In this document: in pieces, positions 19,761-29,163 of the stretch
Position numbering within the stretch: the stretch's first letter is position 1
How the letters are laid out: each line of letters begins with the position of its first letter
Assembly (NCBI RefSeq): GCF_003010935.1
Contig: NZ_PGGN01000001.1
Span: 248,001-312,000, forward strand
Source of the DNA: Phyllobacterium endophyticum
GTDB lineage: Bacteria > Pseudomonadota > Alphaproteobacteria > Rhizobiales > Rhizobiaceae
Direction of reading: 5' to 3'
Length of the DNA: 64,000 bases
Notes under the pieces: model-generated
What the model was told of the DNA's origin: nothing
Seen by the model: only the letters and a program-made list of their open reading frames with translations
The model's database searches: none
Made by a program: the position numbers and the translations under genes

Positions 19761-22448
19761 ATGTCTCAGATTGACAGTTTCAAATGTCGTAAAACCCTCA
19801 CTGTGGGGGACAAGGAATACGTTTATTATAGTTTGACCGAGGCCGAAAAGAACGGTCTGGAAGGTATTTCAGCTCTTCCATTTTCCATGAAGGTTCTCCT
19901 CGAAAATCTGCTTCGCTTTGAAGACAACCGCTCGGTCTTCAAGAAGGATATCGAGGCTGTGGCCGCATGGCTCGTCGACCGCGGCAGCGCCGGCGCAGAA
20001 ATTGCCTATCGTCCAGCGCGCGTCCTGATGCAGGACTTTACCGGTGTTCCAGCAGTCGTGGATCTTGCAGCAATGCGCGACGCAATGGTCAATCTCGGTG
20101 GTGATCCTGAGAAGATCAATCCGCTCGTTCCTGTCGATCTCGTCATCGATCACTCCGTTATCGTGGACGAGTTCGGCAATCCCCAGGCTTTCAAGCGCAA
20201 TGTCGATCTGGAGTACGAACGTAATGGCGAGCGTTACCGCTTCCTGAAATGGGGCCAGCAGGCATTCAAGAACTTCCGCGTGGTTCCGCCCGGCACGGGC
20301 ATCTGCCATCAGGTCAACCTCGAATATCTGGCGCAGGGCGTGTGGACAAAGGAAGAGGATGGCGTGACCGTCGCTTATCCGGATACTTGCGTCGGGACCG
20401 ACTCGCACACGACCATGGTCAACGGCCTCGGCGTTCTCGGCTGGGGCGTAGGCGGTATCGAGGCCGAGGCCTCCATGCTCGGCCAGCCCGTTTCGATGCT
20501 TCTGCCCGAAGTCATCGGCTTCCGGCTGACCGGCAAGGTCAAGGAAGGTGTCACAGCGACCGATCTGGTTCTCACGGTCGTGCAGATGCTGCGCAAGAAG
20601 GGCGTTGTCGGGAAATTCGTCGAGTTCTACGGGCCTGGCCTCGAGAGCATGACGCTGGCGGACCGCGCTACGATTGGCAATATGGGTCCGGAATATGGCG
20701 CGACCTGTGGCTTCTTCCCGATAGACGGCGAAACCATCAACTACATGCACATGTCGGGACGCGACGAAGAACGCCTTGCTCTCGTCGAGGCTTATTCCAG
20801 AGCCCAGGGCATGTGGCGCGAACCCGGTTCCGCCGATCCTGTATTCACGGATACGCTGGAGCTTGATCTCGGCACCGTCGTACCCTCGATGGCCGGGCCA
20901 AAGCGCCCCGAAGGCCGCATCGCACTTGAAGGAATTGCGTCGGGCTTCCACGAGTCCCTGCAGAAGGAATACAAGAAGACCACGCAGCTTGATGCCCGCT
21001 ATCAGGTGGAAGGTGAGGATTACGATCTCGGTCATGGCGATGTTGCCATCGCGGCGATTACGTCCTGCACCAATACATCGAACCCGAGCGTGCTGATTGC
21101 GGCAGGCCTTCTCGCCCGCAACGCCGTTGCCAGAGGCTTGAAGTCCAAGCCTTGGGTCAAGACATCGCTTGCACCGGGTTCACAGGTCGTCGCGGCCTAT
21201 CTCGAAAGCGCCGGGCTGCAGGATTCGCTCGACGCACTGGGCTTCAACCTGGTCGGCTTCGGATGCACGACCTGTATCGGCAATTCCGGTCCACTACCGG
21301 CGCCGATCTCGAGGACAATCAATGACAAGGGCCTGATCGCGGCAGCCGTCCTGTCGGGCAATCGCAACTTCGAGGGACGGGTTTCGCCGGATGTGCAGGC
21401 AAACTACCTTGCCTCGCCACCCCTCGTCGTCGCTTATGCCCTCGCGGGTACCGTGACCCGGGATCTGACCACCGAACCTCTGGGCGAGGATCAGAACGGC
21501 AATCCGGTGTTCCTCAAGGATATCTGGCCCTCGTCGCATGAGATTCAGGAGTTCATCACCAGGAACGTTACGCGGAAGCTGTTCTCAGCCAAATATGCGG
21601 ACGTGTTCAAGGGCGATGAGAACTGGCAGGCGGTGAAGGTTCCGGCCGGCCAGACCTATGCCTGGGACGATCAATCCACCTATGTGCAGAATCCGCCATA
21701 CTTCGTTGGCATGGGCAAGACGCCGGGCAAGGTAAACGATATCAAGGGTGCTCGAATCCTTGGGCTGTTCGGAGACAAGATCACCACGGACCACATTTCT
21801 CCGGCCGGTTCTATCAAGGCCGCTTCACCGGCGGGACAATATTTGACCGACCATGGCGTGGCGCCGTTGGACTTCAACCAGTACGGCACGCGCCGCGGCA
21901 ACCATGAAGTCATGATGCGTGGCACGTTCGCCAACATCCGCATCCGCAACTATATGCTTGGCGAAAATGGCCGCGAAGGCGGTTACACGATCCACTATCC
22001 TACCAAGGAAGAGATGCCAATCTACGATGCCGCCATGCAGTATCGCAGCGAGAACGTCCCTCTGGTGATCTTCGCTGGCGTTGAATACGGCAATGGCTCG
22101 TCGCGGGACTGGGCAGCCAAGGGCACAAGCCTGCTCGGAGTTCGTGCCGTGATTGCCCAGTCCTTCGAGCGAATTCACCGTTCGAACCTGGTTGGCATGG
22201 GCATTGTGCCATTCGTTCTCGAAGATGGCACAAGCTGGCAGTCGCTGGCGCTCAAGGGAGACGAAATCATCTCCATCGAAGGCCTTGCCACGATCCAGCC
22301 ACGCCAGAAGACGTTCGCTACGGTCACCTACGCCGATGGCGGGGTAAGACAGGTGCCGCTGATTTGCCGCATCGATACGATCGACGAGCTGGAATATCTC
22401 AAGAACGGCGGCATCCTGCAGTACGTTCTGCGCGATCTTGCCGCCTGA
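19761..22448 (+). CDS. acnA: Aconitate hydratase A
   Basis: This 895-residue iron-sulfur enzyme isomerises citrate to isocitrate in the TCA cycle. The [4Fe-4S] ligands are Cys436 (in TSCTNTSNP), Cys502 and Cys505 (in GCTTCIGN). The substrate motifs VGTDSHTTM and the swivel-domain segment YGNGSSRDWAAKG are present. Length fits the AcnA/IRP1 type rather than AcnB. It stands alone on the plus strand, divergent from ccmA, with a leader hairpin at the start. Proteins of this type can double as iron-responsive RNA binders when they lose the cluster; nothing here shows that directly. Confidence 0.97.
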   Translation: MSQIDSFKCRKTLTVGDKEYVYYSLTEAEKNGLEGISALPFSMKVLLENLLRFEDNRSVFKKDIEAVAAWLVDRGSAGAEIAYRPARVLMQDFTGVPAVVDLAAMRDAMVNLGGDPEKINPLVPVDLVIDHSVIVDEFGNPQAFKRNVDLEYERNGERYRFLKWGQQAFKNFRVVPPGTGICHQVNLEYLAQGVWTKEEDGVTVAYPDTCVGTDSHTTMVNGLGVLGWGVGGIEAEASMLGQPVSMLLPEVIGFRLTGKVKEGVTATDLVLTVVQMLRKKGVVGKFVEFYGPGLESMTLADRATIGNMGPEYGATCGFFPIDGETINYMHMSGRDEERLALVEAYSRAQGMWREPGSADPVFTDTLELDLGTVVPSMAGPKRPEGRIALEGIASGFHESLQKEYKKTTQLDARYQVEGEDYDLGHGDVAIAAITSCTNTSNPSVLIAAGLLARNAVARGLKSKPWVKTSLAPGSQVVAAYLESAGLQDSLDALGFNLVGFGCTTCIGNSGPLPAPISRTINDKGLIAAAVLSGNRNFEGRVSPDVQANYLASPPLVVAYALAGTVTRDLTTEPLGEDQNGNPVFLKDIWPSSHEIQEFITRNVTRKLFSAKYADVFKGDENWQAVKVPAGQTYAWDDQSTYVQNPPYFVGMGKTPGKVNDIKGARILGLFGDKITTDHISPAGSIKAASPAGQYLTDHGVAPLDFNQYGTRRGNHEVMMRGTFANIRIRNYMLGENGREGGYTIHYPTKEEMPIYDAAMQYRSENVPLVIFAGVEYGNGSSRDWAAKGTSLLGVRAVIAQSFERIHRSNLVGMGIVPFVLEDGTSWQSLALKGDEIISIEGLATIQPRQKTFATVTYADGGVRQVPLICRIDTIDELEYLKNGGILQYVLRDLAA

Positions 22449-22476
22449 TCGCAGCAAAAGCATCCGAAATAGATGA

Positions 22477-22496
22477 GCCGCCGGGAATCCGGCGGC
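22477..22496 (+). terminator. Stem-loop downstream of acnA
   Basis: GCCGCCGG and CCGGCGGC form a perfect 8-bp GC-rich stem around the loop GAAT, 28 bases after the acnA stop. The following bases (CTTCCGCC) are pyrimidine-rich but lack a T-run, so this may be a weak or Rho-assisted terminator. Confidence 0.45.
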
Positions 22497-22620
22497 CTTC
22501 CGCCCGTGCAGGCTGGAAACGTGATCGAATTCACCTCAAAGTGACTTCCTGTTGAAACGACGGGCTCCTATCAATCTTGCACGATAACAATCAAGAATAA
22601 TCGGGAAGAAATCAGACACC

Positions 22621-23394
22621 TTGTCTCCGCGCAACCTATCCAGACGTATTCTGATCGCCACGCCGCTCATGGTTGCGATTGTCTATGGGCTGCCGGTCTG
22701 CGCCAAGGACTTGGGCGAAAAGCCGGAGGGTGTCGTCGAGCTTTACACTTCCCAAGGATGCGGATCATGCCCGCCTGCGGACGCCGTGCTGAAGGCCCTT
22801 GCGGCCGAGGGCAAGGTGGTCGCTCTGGCCTTTCATGTCGACTATTGGGACTATCGCGGTTGGACAGACAGCCTGGCAGTCCCGGAAAATACCGATCGCC
22901 AGAATGCCTACAAGGTAGCTCTGGGCATGAACGGCATCTATACGCCCCAGGTAATCCTCAACGGCCGTGAGCATATGAACGGTCAGGACGGACAGAAGAT
23001 CCGCAGGCGCATCGCGGAAATGCGTAACACGCCGACCGGGCTCACGATCCCTGTGACCATAGAGAAAACCGCCAAGGACAGGCTTGTGATCGACATCGGC
23101 GCTGGTCCGGCTGCAAGCAACCCCGTTCGAGTTCTGCTGGCCTATTTCAACAGGGAAAGCGTGGTCGCGATTCCTGACGGCGAGAATGTCGGCCGGAAGG
23201 TGAGCTACGCCAACAGCGTACGGGCCATGGACACCGTGGGCATGTGGGACGGCACCGCACAGAAGATTGAAATACCGCTCAGTGAAATCGCGAGCAAGAA
23301 GGCCACCGGTTGCGCCGTGCTACTGCAGGAGATGCTTGGTGAAGGCAAACCAGGCCCTATTATTGGCGCCTCGATCATGGCGGCGAAACCCTGA
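22621..23394 (+). CDS. DUF1223 thioredoxin-like periplasmic protein
   Basis: The 257-residue protein matches DUF1223: after a signal peptide it has VELYTSQGCGSCPPAD, a thioredoxin-like active-site CGSC, then HVDYWDYRGW and TPQVILNGR. The family is widespread in Rhizobiales with unknown function, presumably periplasmic redox. The start is a TTG codon; this gives a proper signal peptide (RNLSRR n-region, then a hydrophobic core to about residue 28). The next ATG would cut away the n-region. The SD (GGAAG) is rather far upstream, so the start is not certain. Confidence 0.8.
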   Translation: MSPRNLSRRILIATPLMVAIVYGLPVCAKDLGEKPEGVVELYTSQGCGSCPPADAVLKALAAEGKVVALAFHVDYWDYRGWTDSLAVPENTDRQNAYKVALGMNGIYTPQVILNGREHMNGQDGQKIRRRIAEMRNTPTGLTIPVTIEKTAKDRLVIDIGAGPAASNPVRVLLAYFNRESVVAIPDGENVGRKVSYANSVRAMDTVGMWDGTAQKIEIPLSEIASKKATGCAVLLQEMLGEGKPGPIIGASIMAAKP

Positions 23395-23401
23395 ACCGCC
23401 A

Positions 23402-23430
23402 AGAAAAACAGGCCGGATGAATCCGGCCTG
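23402..23430 (-). terminator. Rho-independent terminator, minus strand
   Basis: CAGGCCGGAT and ATCCGGCCTG form a 10-bp stem. On the minus strand this is followed by TTTTTCTT; on the plus strand the following bases are AAATATT. The orientation is therefore for a transcript coming from the right, although the nearest plus-strand gene ends 8 bases away. No minus-strand protein gene precedes it, which suggests it ends a non-coding RNA. Confidence 0.75.
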
Positions 23431-23560
23431 AAATATTGGGGCATGTTACCTAACGAGACTTGTCGGGTCCACCCGAACAATCCGTTGGGCGGGGGGCTTG
23501 GGGTATCGGACTGGTCGAGGCCGACCCGGGTCTCAGGCAAACATGCGCTGAATGGTGGGT
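23431..23560 (-). ncRNA. Candidate structured RNA upstream of a minus-strand terminator
   Basis: The minus strand can form a long rod. GCATGTT (23441-23447) pairs with AACATGC (23540-23546), GAGAC (23455-23459) with GTCTC (23530-23534), CGGGTC (23464-23469) with GACCCG (23523-23528), and TCCG with CGGA near the apex. These are four nested helices over about 106 bases. A perfect terminator follows after 10 bases. A rod of this kind recalls 6S RNA, but I cannot identify the family from sequence. The 5' end and promoter are not located. An SD-like GAGGAGG with ATG at 23669 lies upstream on the same strand, so an mRNA trailer is an alternative. Confidence 0.4.
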
Positions 23561-23773
23561 GCGGAATCGGGCGGCAATGCGAACAGAATATGGCGAGAAC
23601 GTGTCCGATTATCACCATTGAAGTCACGGCGTATTTGTTCGTGAGAAGGCTGGATTTCAAAGCAGGCATCAAACTCGCCTCCTCTTGCCGATCCGGACTT
23701 GTAAAATGACGCGGATCAGGCCACCTTTATGTCATCCAGGTGTCACACGACAGTTTTCAAAGGCGGTTGATTG

Positions 23774-24145
23774 ATGGACGGCAATGCAGGTGGCGACGAC
23801 TCGCAACAGCAGGCTAAACTTATCTCCCTTGTCCGAACCCATGATTTACCGGTTACTTTCAACCGGCGTGAGCTTGACCAGATTCTGCGCGTCTATGGTT
23901 TCATGGTGTCTGCGGGCGAGTGGCGAGACTACGCTATCGACCATTTGACGGATCGTGCGGTGTTCTCGATCTTTCGGCGAACCAGTGAAGTACCGATGTT
24001 CCGTGTCGAAAAAACGCCGCGACTTGCACGCAAACAGGGCGCCTACAGCGTCATTGCCGCAAGCGGACTCGTTCTTAAACGTGGGCATGAACTCGACCGA
24101 GTGCTTCGGGTGTTCGACAAAACACTCAGTGTAGTGCGAGGTTAG
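23774..24145 (+). CDS. DUF2794 family protein
   Basis: This 123-residue cytoplasmic protein of the DUF2794 family is found almost only in alphaproteobacteria. It has the conserved FNRRELDQILRVYGFMVSAG segment, the DHLTDRAVFSIFRR core and ARKQGAYSVIAASG. No function is known. ATG at 23774 is chosen over the TTG three bases earlier; AAAGGCGG lies about 9 bases upstream. It converges with the GNAT gene across a 6-base gap. Confidence 0.85.
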   Translation: MDGNAGGDDSQQQAKLISLVRTHDLPVTFNRRELDQILRVYGFMVSAGEWRDYAIDHLTDRAVFSIFRRTSEVPMFRVEKTPRLARKQGAYSVIAASGLVLKRGHELDRVLRVFDKTLSVVRG

Positions 24146-24151
24146 GCAATT

Positions 24152-24700
24152 CTAGGTTCTCAGCGGAGGGCTACCCGGCAAGGTTTCCGCGCCGCCATTC
24201 ATCTCCAGCTGCATCAGCACGGTGTCTAGCCAACGGCCGTGCTTGAAGCCGGAGCCCTTGATCGTACCGGAATGCTTGAAGCCGGCGCTCAGGTGCAGAC
24301 GAACCGACGCCGACCCCTCGTGACCATCCCCAATGACGGCAATGAACTGCCGGAACCCAAGCGCGGTGCAATCCTCGATCAGCTGCTGCAGCAGGATTTT
24401 GCCTAAACCTTTGCCCTTTGCCTCAGGTGCGATGTAGATCGAATCTTCGACTGACCACCAATAGGCCGGACGGGTGCGGAAATAGCTGGCATAGGCATAG
24501 CCGATGACCACATCGTCGAGTTCGGCAACAACGTACGGAAATCCATCACCGGTGATTGAGTGGAAACGCCGCGTCATCTCGTCCCTGTCAGGCGGATCTA
24601 TCTCGTAGGTCGCCGTTCCGTGCAGGACAGCGTCGCGATAAATCTCGGTTATGGCGGGGAGATCGGCGGGACGAGCCGAGCGGATCTGGATCTCAGACAT
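24152..24700 (-). CDS. GNAT N-acetyltransferase, phosphinothricin acetyltransferase-like
   Basis: The 182-residue acetyltransferase has the GNAT acetyl-CoA loop (YIAPEAKGKGLGKILLQ) and the Pat/YncA hallmarks IRSARPADLPAITEIY, ATYEIDPP and a C-terminal GFKHGRWLDTVLMQ. YncA/MddA relatives acetylate methionine sulfone, methionine sulfoximine and phosphinothricin. The true substrate cannot be read from sequence. It stands alone, with the minus-strand terminator of the BI-1 gene upstream. Confidence 0.88.
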   Translation of the reverse strand: MSEIQIRSARPADLPAITEIYRDAVLHGTATYEIDPPDRDEMTRRFHSITGDGFPYVVAELDDVVIGYAYASYFRTRPAYWWSVEDSIYIAPEAKGKGLGKILLQQLIEDCTALGFRQFIAVIGDGHEGSASVRLHLSAGFKHSGTIKGSGFKHGRWLDTVLMQLEMNGGAETLPGSPPLRT

Positions 24701-24810
24701 GGTTCACATTCGATCTGCAAATATGGGTGCGCCATGGCCACGACGCGTTTTGTTCATTAAGGCAAATTTGGCTCTAAGCTCTTGCCGGTCTGAATGCAAT
24801 CACCTTGCGA

Positions 24811-24836
24811 AAAAGGGCAGCGTTTCCGCTGCCCTT
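24811..24836 (-). terminator. Rho-independent terminator of the BI-1 gene
   Basis: AAGGGCAGCG and CGCTGCCCTT form a perfect 10-bp stem with loop TTTC. On the minus strand it runs into TTTTCGC, 24 bases after the stop of the Bax-inhibitor-like gene. Confidence 0.8.
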
Positions 24837-24860
24837 CTAGACGAACCGAGCTTCGATCGA

Positions 24861-25637
24861 TCAGTTGCGGTTACCGAGAAACTGCAACAGGAACACGAAC
24901 ATGTTGATGAAGTCGAGGTACAGTCTCAACGCACCCATGATCGCCTTGCGGCCATACGTGTCCGAACTGTCGCCTTCGTAGTACATCTCCTTGATACTCT
25001 GCGTGTCATAGGCAGTCAGGCCCGCGAAGACGAGAACGCCGATAGCTGAGATTGCGAACTGCAAAGCGCTGGACTGCAGGAAGATGTTGACCAGCGAAGC
25101 AAGGATGATACCGATCAGCCCCATGAACAGGAACGAGCCCATCCCGGACAAATCACGCTTGGTCGTGTAACCATACAGTGACAGAGCGCCGAAGGACGCA
25201 GCCGTGATGAAGAAGGTCTGGACGATGCTCCCGGACGTATAGACGAGGAAGATCGATGAAAGCGACGCTCCGACCAACGCGGCATAGACCCAGAACGTGG
25301 TCTGCGCGGCGGCCACCGACATCGAATTGATGCGGAAGCTCAAGAAGAATACTGCCGCGAGCGGCGCGAGCATGACGATCCACTTCAACGGCGACACATA
25401 GAAGGTTACGCCGAAGCTGGTCAGCATCTTGCCGTTCGGCAATGTCGCGGCGGCCAGCGAAGGATCGTTGGTCGTTGTCATGTAAACGATTGCAAGAGCG
25501 GCCAAACCGGTCACTGCAAGACCGATACCCATCAGGTTGTACACCTTCAGCATGTAGCTGCGCAGACCTTGATCGATCCCCGCGTCCACACGCACTCCGG
25601 CCGATGTACGGGCCTGGATGTTGCGATAGTCAGCCAT
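24861..25637 (-). CDS. Bax inhibitor-1 / YccA family membrane protein
   Basis: This 258-residue protein has seven hydrophobic helices and the BI-1 family hallmark at the end (YDTQSIKEMYYEGD then ALRLYLDFINMFVFLLQ). Bacterial members of this family (YccA, YetJ) act as inner-membrane calcium leak channels or modulators of FtsH. ATG at 25637 is chosen because AGGAAAACC sits just upstream; the frame opens four codons earlier, which would place that SD inside the coding region. It is monocistronic. Confidence 0.92.
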   Translation of the reverse strand: MADYRNIQARTSAGVRVDAGIDQGLRSYMLKVYNLMGIGLAVTGLAALAIVYMTTTNDPSLAAATLPNGKMLTSFGVTFYVSPLKWIVMLAPLAAVFFLSFRINSMSVAAAQTTFWVYAALVGASLSSIFLVYTSGSIVQTFFITAASFGALSLYGYTTKRDLSGMGSFLFMGLIGIILASLVNIFLQSSALQFAISAIGVLVFAGLTAYDTQSIKEMYYEGDSSDTYGRKAIMGALRLYLDFINMFVFLLQFLGNRN

Positions 25638-25828
25638 GGTTTTCCTCATTTGCTTCGTCCCGCCCCTGTGTCGGGGACTATCCCCAGGCGCCGCTGGCGG
25701 GACCCCGGCATGCCTTGCAAGAATTATGGTGATTTATGGCCCCGATAACAAGACCTGATTCGCTCAAGACCCCGTCTGGAAGACGGTAGCAGGCCAGAAT
25801 CTACCAAGATTACGCATATTTAATGATT

Positions 25829-28396
25829 TCAAAGGTTTCGCAAAATCGGTGCCGACTTCTGGCCGAGTATTCGCCACGTGCCTGCAAGGCCGAACCCAAC
25901 GGTTAGTACCAGCGCAACTATCAACGTCATGACGGCGACTTGGGGCTGAAACGATGCGGAAAGCGTCATGACCCGAACAACGACGTACCATGCGGCCGCA
26001 CTCCCCGCGAGAAGCGCGAAAATGGCTGTGGAGAGCCCGAGCAACATATATTCCAGCGTGAAAGCCTTGATCAGAGTGCGCCTTGTGGCTCCGAGCGTCT
26101 TCAACACGACCGCATCATGGATGCGCGCGCGGTTTCCAGCGGCCAACGCACCACCGAGCACCAGGATCGACGCGATAAGTGCCACTGACGCCGCCGCGCG
26201 GATTGCCACGGCCAATTGTCCAACCAGCTCGTTGGCGATGGTGATTGCATCCTTTACCCGCACCGTGGTCACCGCCGGAAAGCTCCGCGTGACCTCGCGC
26301 ATGACGAGAGCTTCCTGCTGCGAACTGGCTGTAGGATCCGTGAGGGTGGCTAGCCAGGCATGCGGCGCACCGGCGAAAGTATTGGGCGAAAAAACCATGA
26401 CGAAATTGATGGCGAGCGATTCCCATTGCAGCTGGCGGAAATTCGCGATCCGCGCGGTGACGTTGCGCCCAAGCACGTTGACTGTCACGGTGTCGCCGAT
26501 CTTCAAGCCAAGATTTTCCGCCTCTTCCGCCGAGAAGGACACAAGCGGTTCGCCGGAATAGTCCGCTGGCCACCACGTGCCTTTTGTGAGAGTGGAGTTC
26601 TCCGGTACATTCCTGGCATAGGTTATTCCCCGGTCGCCGCGCAGCACCCAGGCGCCCTCCGGTGGGATGACGAGCTTCGTGATATCCGTGCCGTTGAACG
26701 CGACGATGCGGCCGCGCAGCATCGGCGCGCTGACGATCTTGCCGTTTGGCGACGTGCCTTGCAAAAGGGCGGTGAATTGGTCGACGTCTCTGTTCTGTAT
26801 GTCGACAAAGAAGAAATTTGGAGCGCGTTCGGGCAGGTTGCCGGCCAATTGCTGACGCAGGCTGCCGTCGATGAGTGCAAGCGTGACGAGCAGAGTCAAT
26901 CCAAGCCCCAGCGAGAGAACGACCGAGGGGGTGAGAGCGCCCGGCCTGTGAATGTTCCCGATGGCGAGACGCAGCGCCGTCGAACGCACGCGCGGCGAGC
27001 GGCGGGCAAGCCACTGGACCAGCACGGAAACCGCGCGCAGGACGACGAATGAGAATGCAACGGCAGCGACAAAAATCATGGCAATTCGCCGGTCATAGGC
27101 AAAGACCACCGCAAGCAGACAAAGGACCGCAATAGGAATGACTGCCGCGACGATATAGACCGGTTTAGGCCAGCCTTTCTGCTCGAACCCCTGCTCGCGG
27201 AAGAGCGCTGTTGCCGGGACATCCCTTGCACGTCCGAGCGGTAAAATGGCGAATGCAAGCGTCGTGAGAAGCCCAAAAACCGCCGCTGCCAGCAATGCGC
27301 CGGGAAAGAATCCTCCCTTGGAGGCAATCGGCAAAACACCTTGCAACGCGTACCCGGCGACGTATGGAATTATAGCCGCAAGCACCAGCCCGATGAAAAT
27401 GCCAAGCAGTGCTATGATCACGATCTGCATCAGATAGACTGCTATGACGAACCAGCCTGGAGCGCCAAGCGATTTGAACGTTGCGATGACACCACGCTTT
27501 CCATCGAGATACGCCCTGACGGCATTGGCGACTCCTACGCCACCAACAATCAGGGAAGTCAGTCCGACCAGGGTCAAGAATTGTGAGAATCGCTCTATGT
27601 TGGCGCTGAGGGAGGGCGCCGCGTTGGAGCGGCTGCGTATGGTCCACCCGGCTTGCGGAAATTGTTTCTGCGCTTCGTCGCGAAGTGCAACGATGTCGGT
27701 CTCATTCGTTCCTGCAGGCAAGGCGATCTTGTAAGTGTGATCGACCAGGCTTCCGGGCTGTACAAGGCCTGCGGCCTCCAGTCCGTCCAGCGACACCATG
27801 AACCGGGGTGCGAAGCCGAAACCGTCGGAGAGAAGATCCGGCTCGTTGACGATGACGGAGCGCAACTCGAACGTGGCGGACCCAAGAAGAACACGGTCTC
27901 CGATTTTCAGATTGAGCCGGTCAAGGAATATCTGGGCAACGGCCGCGCCGTAAACGCCACTTTCCTCATCAAACAGGCTCGCATGATCAAGTGCCGGCGC
28001 GGTTTCGAGGCTTCCATAGAGCGGATAGGCTTTGTCCACGGCCTTGACTTCGACCAGTGATTGGTCGGAACCGTCAGCGAGCCTCGCCATGGACCGCATG
28101 TTTGCGCTGACGGCTACGCGCCCTTTGCTTTCCAGAAATTTGTGCTCGTCCGGATTGACCTCGCGTTGGTTGAGCTGGAATCGTATATCGCCGCCAAGGA
28201 TGCTTTGACCTTGCGTGGAAATTCCAGCCGTAACCGAGTTAGCGACCGAGTTGACGCCGCCAATAGCGGCAACTCCAAGCGCAATGCAGGCAAGAAAAAT
28301 ATAGAACCCTGACAAGCCGCTTCGCATTTCACGCAAAGCGAAGCGCAACGCCAGTTTCAATGACGGTGAGGAGCGGACCAGGGACACGTCGCTCAT
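25829..28396 (-). CDS. ybbP: FtsX-family ABC transporter permease (YbbP type)
   Basis: This 855-residue permease has an N-terminal helix, a large periplasmic domain, a first FtsX block of helices at about residues 260-480, a second periplasmic domain and a C-terminal FtsX block (LVGQLAVAIRAAASVALIAS on). Two MacB/FtsX repeats make it the YbbP type, acting with a YbbA ATPase. Its ATG overlaps the TGA of the ATPase gene. With the TesA-like esterase divergent from it, the trio has the same composition as tesA-ybbA-ybbP in E. coli, so export of lipid or hydrophobic compounds is a reasonable inference. Confidence 0.88.
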   Translation of the reverse strand: MSDVSLVRSSPSLKLALRFALREMRSGLSGFYIFLACIALGVAAIGGVNSVANSVTAGISTQGQSILGGDIRFQLNQREVNPDEHKFLESKGRVAVSANMRSMARLADGSDQSLVEVKAVDKAYPLYGSLETAPALDHASLFDEESGVYGAAVAQIFLDRLNLKIGDRVLLGSATFELRSVIVNEPDLLSDGFGFAPRFMVSLDGLEAAGLVQPGSLVDHTYKIALPAGTNETDIVALRDEAQKQFPQAGWTIRSRSNAAPSLSANIERFSQFLTLVGLTSLIVGGVGVANAVRAYLDGKRGVIATFKSLGAPGWFVIAVYLMQIVIIALLGIFIGLVLAAIIPYVAGYALQGVLPIASKGGFFPGALLAAAVFGLLTTLAFAILPLGRARDVPATALFREQGFEQKGWPKPVYIVAAVIPIAVLCLLAVVFAYDRRIAMIFVAAVAFSFVVLRAVSVLVQWLARRSPRVRSTALRLAIGNIHRPGALTPSVVLSLGLGLTLLVTLALIDGSLRQQLAGNLPERAPNFFFVDIQNRDVDQFTALLQGTSPNGKIVSAPMLRGRIVAFNGTDITKLVIPPEGAWVLRGDRGITYARNVPENSTLTKGTWWPADYSGEPLVSFSAEEAENLGLKIGDTVTVNVLGRNVTARIANFRQLQWESLAINFVMVFSPNTFAGAPHAWLATLTDPTASSQQEALVMREVTRSFPAVTTVRVKDAITIANELVGQLAVAIRAAASVALIASILVLGGALAAGNRARIHDAVVLKTLGATRRTLIKAFTLEYMLLGLSTAIFALLAGSAAAWYVVVRVMTLSASFQPQVAVMTLIVALVLTVGFGLAGTWRILGQKSAPILRNL

Positions 28397-29097
28397 GCGC
28401 TCTTCGCCAGCTCCGGCGCATCCTCATCCGCCTCGACGAGGCCGGACCGGACGCGTATCTCCCTGTCGCAGCGCCCGGCAAGCGTTGCATCGTGCGTGAC
28501 GAGCACGAGCGTCACGCCGAATTCTTTCTGTTTCTCGAACAGGAGATCGGCTATCTGGCGGCCTGTCTGGGTATCAAGATTGCCTGTGGGTTCGTCAGCG
28601 ATAAGTATCTTTGGCGAAGGAGCGAGCGCGCGGGCAATCGCAACGCGCTGCTGCTCGCCGCCCGAGAGTTCTCCCGGATAATGGGTAACGCGATCAGCAA
28701 GACCGACCGCGGCCAGCACATTGGCGGCAATGGCAAAGGCATTCGGGTTTCCCGCAAGCTCGAGCGGTACCGCAACGTTTTCCAGTGCCGTCATGTTGGG
28801 GATCAGGTGAAACGACTGGAAGACGATGCCGATATTCCGGCCGCGGAATGCCGCGACCTGGTCTTCGCTCATGGTCTCGAGTTTCTTGCCCGCAATGCGA
28901 ACCGATCCGGAATCCACTCGCTCGAGTCCCGCAAGCACCATCAACAGGGTCGATTTACCCGAGCCGGAGGGGCCTACTATGCCAACTGATTGCCCCGACT
29001 GGATATTCAGGGAGACGCCTTTCAGAACGTGCACCGAAGAAGCGCCGCTGCCAAGTGTCAACTCAATGTGATCAAGCGCGATAACGGATTCAGTCAC
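28393..29097 (-). CDS. ybbA: ABC transporter ATP-binding protein (YbbA/LolD type)
   Basis: This 234-residue ATPase has Walker A GPSGSGKST (42-50), signature LSGGEQQR (144-151) and Walker B LIADEPTGNLD. The TGNLD box and the adjacent FtsX permease place it in the MacB/LolD/YbbA group. GTG at 29097 is preferred because AAGGAAG lies six bases upstream and gives MTESVIAL; a GTG nine codons earlier has no SD. It is translationally coupled to the permease and lies 66 bases from the divergent esterase gene. Confidence 0.92.
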   Translation of the reverse strand: MTESVIALDHIELTLGSGASSVHVLKGVSLNIQSGQSVGIVGPSGSGKSTLLMVLAGLERVDSGSVRIAGKKLETMSEDQVAAFRGRNIGIVFQSFHLIPNMTALENVAVPLELAGNPNAFAIAANVLAAVGLADRVTHYPGELSGGEQQRVAIARALAPSPKILIADEPTGNLDTQTGRQIADLLFEKQKEFGVTLVLVTHDATLAGRCDREIRVRSGLVEADEDAPELAKSA

Positions 29098-29163
29098 GAG
29101 GCACTTCCTTTGCGGTATGGTCACTACCAGATTGATCTGCAGCTCTGATATGGGTACCCAAGA

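Noticed and set aside
23205-23669. Minus-strand ORF with strong SD (GAGGAGG), MPALKSSLL start
   Set aside because: It runs through the candidate RNA and the terminator and then antisense into the DUF1223 gene. A short N-terminal peptide could still be made, but I cannot support a gene.
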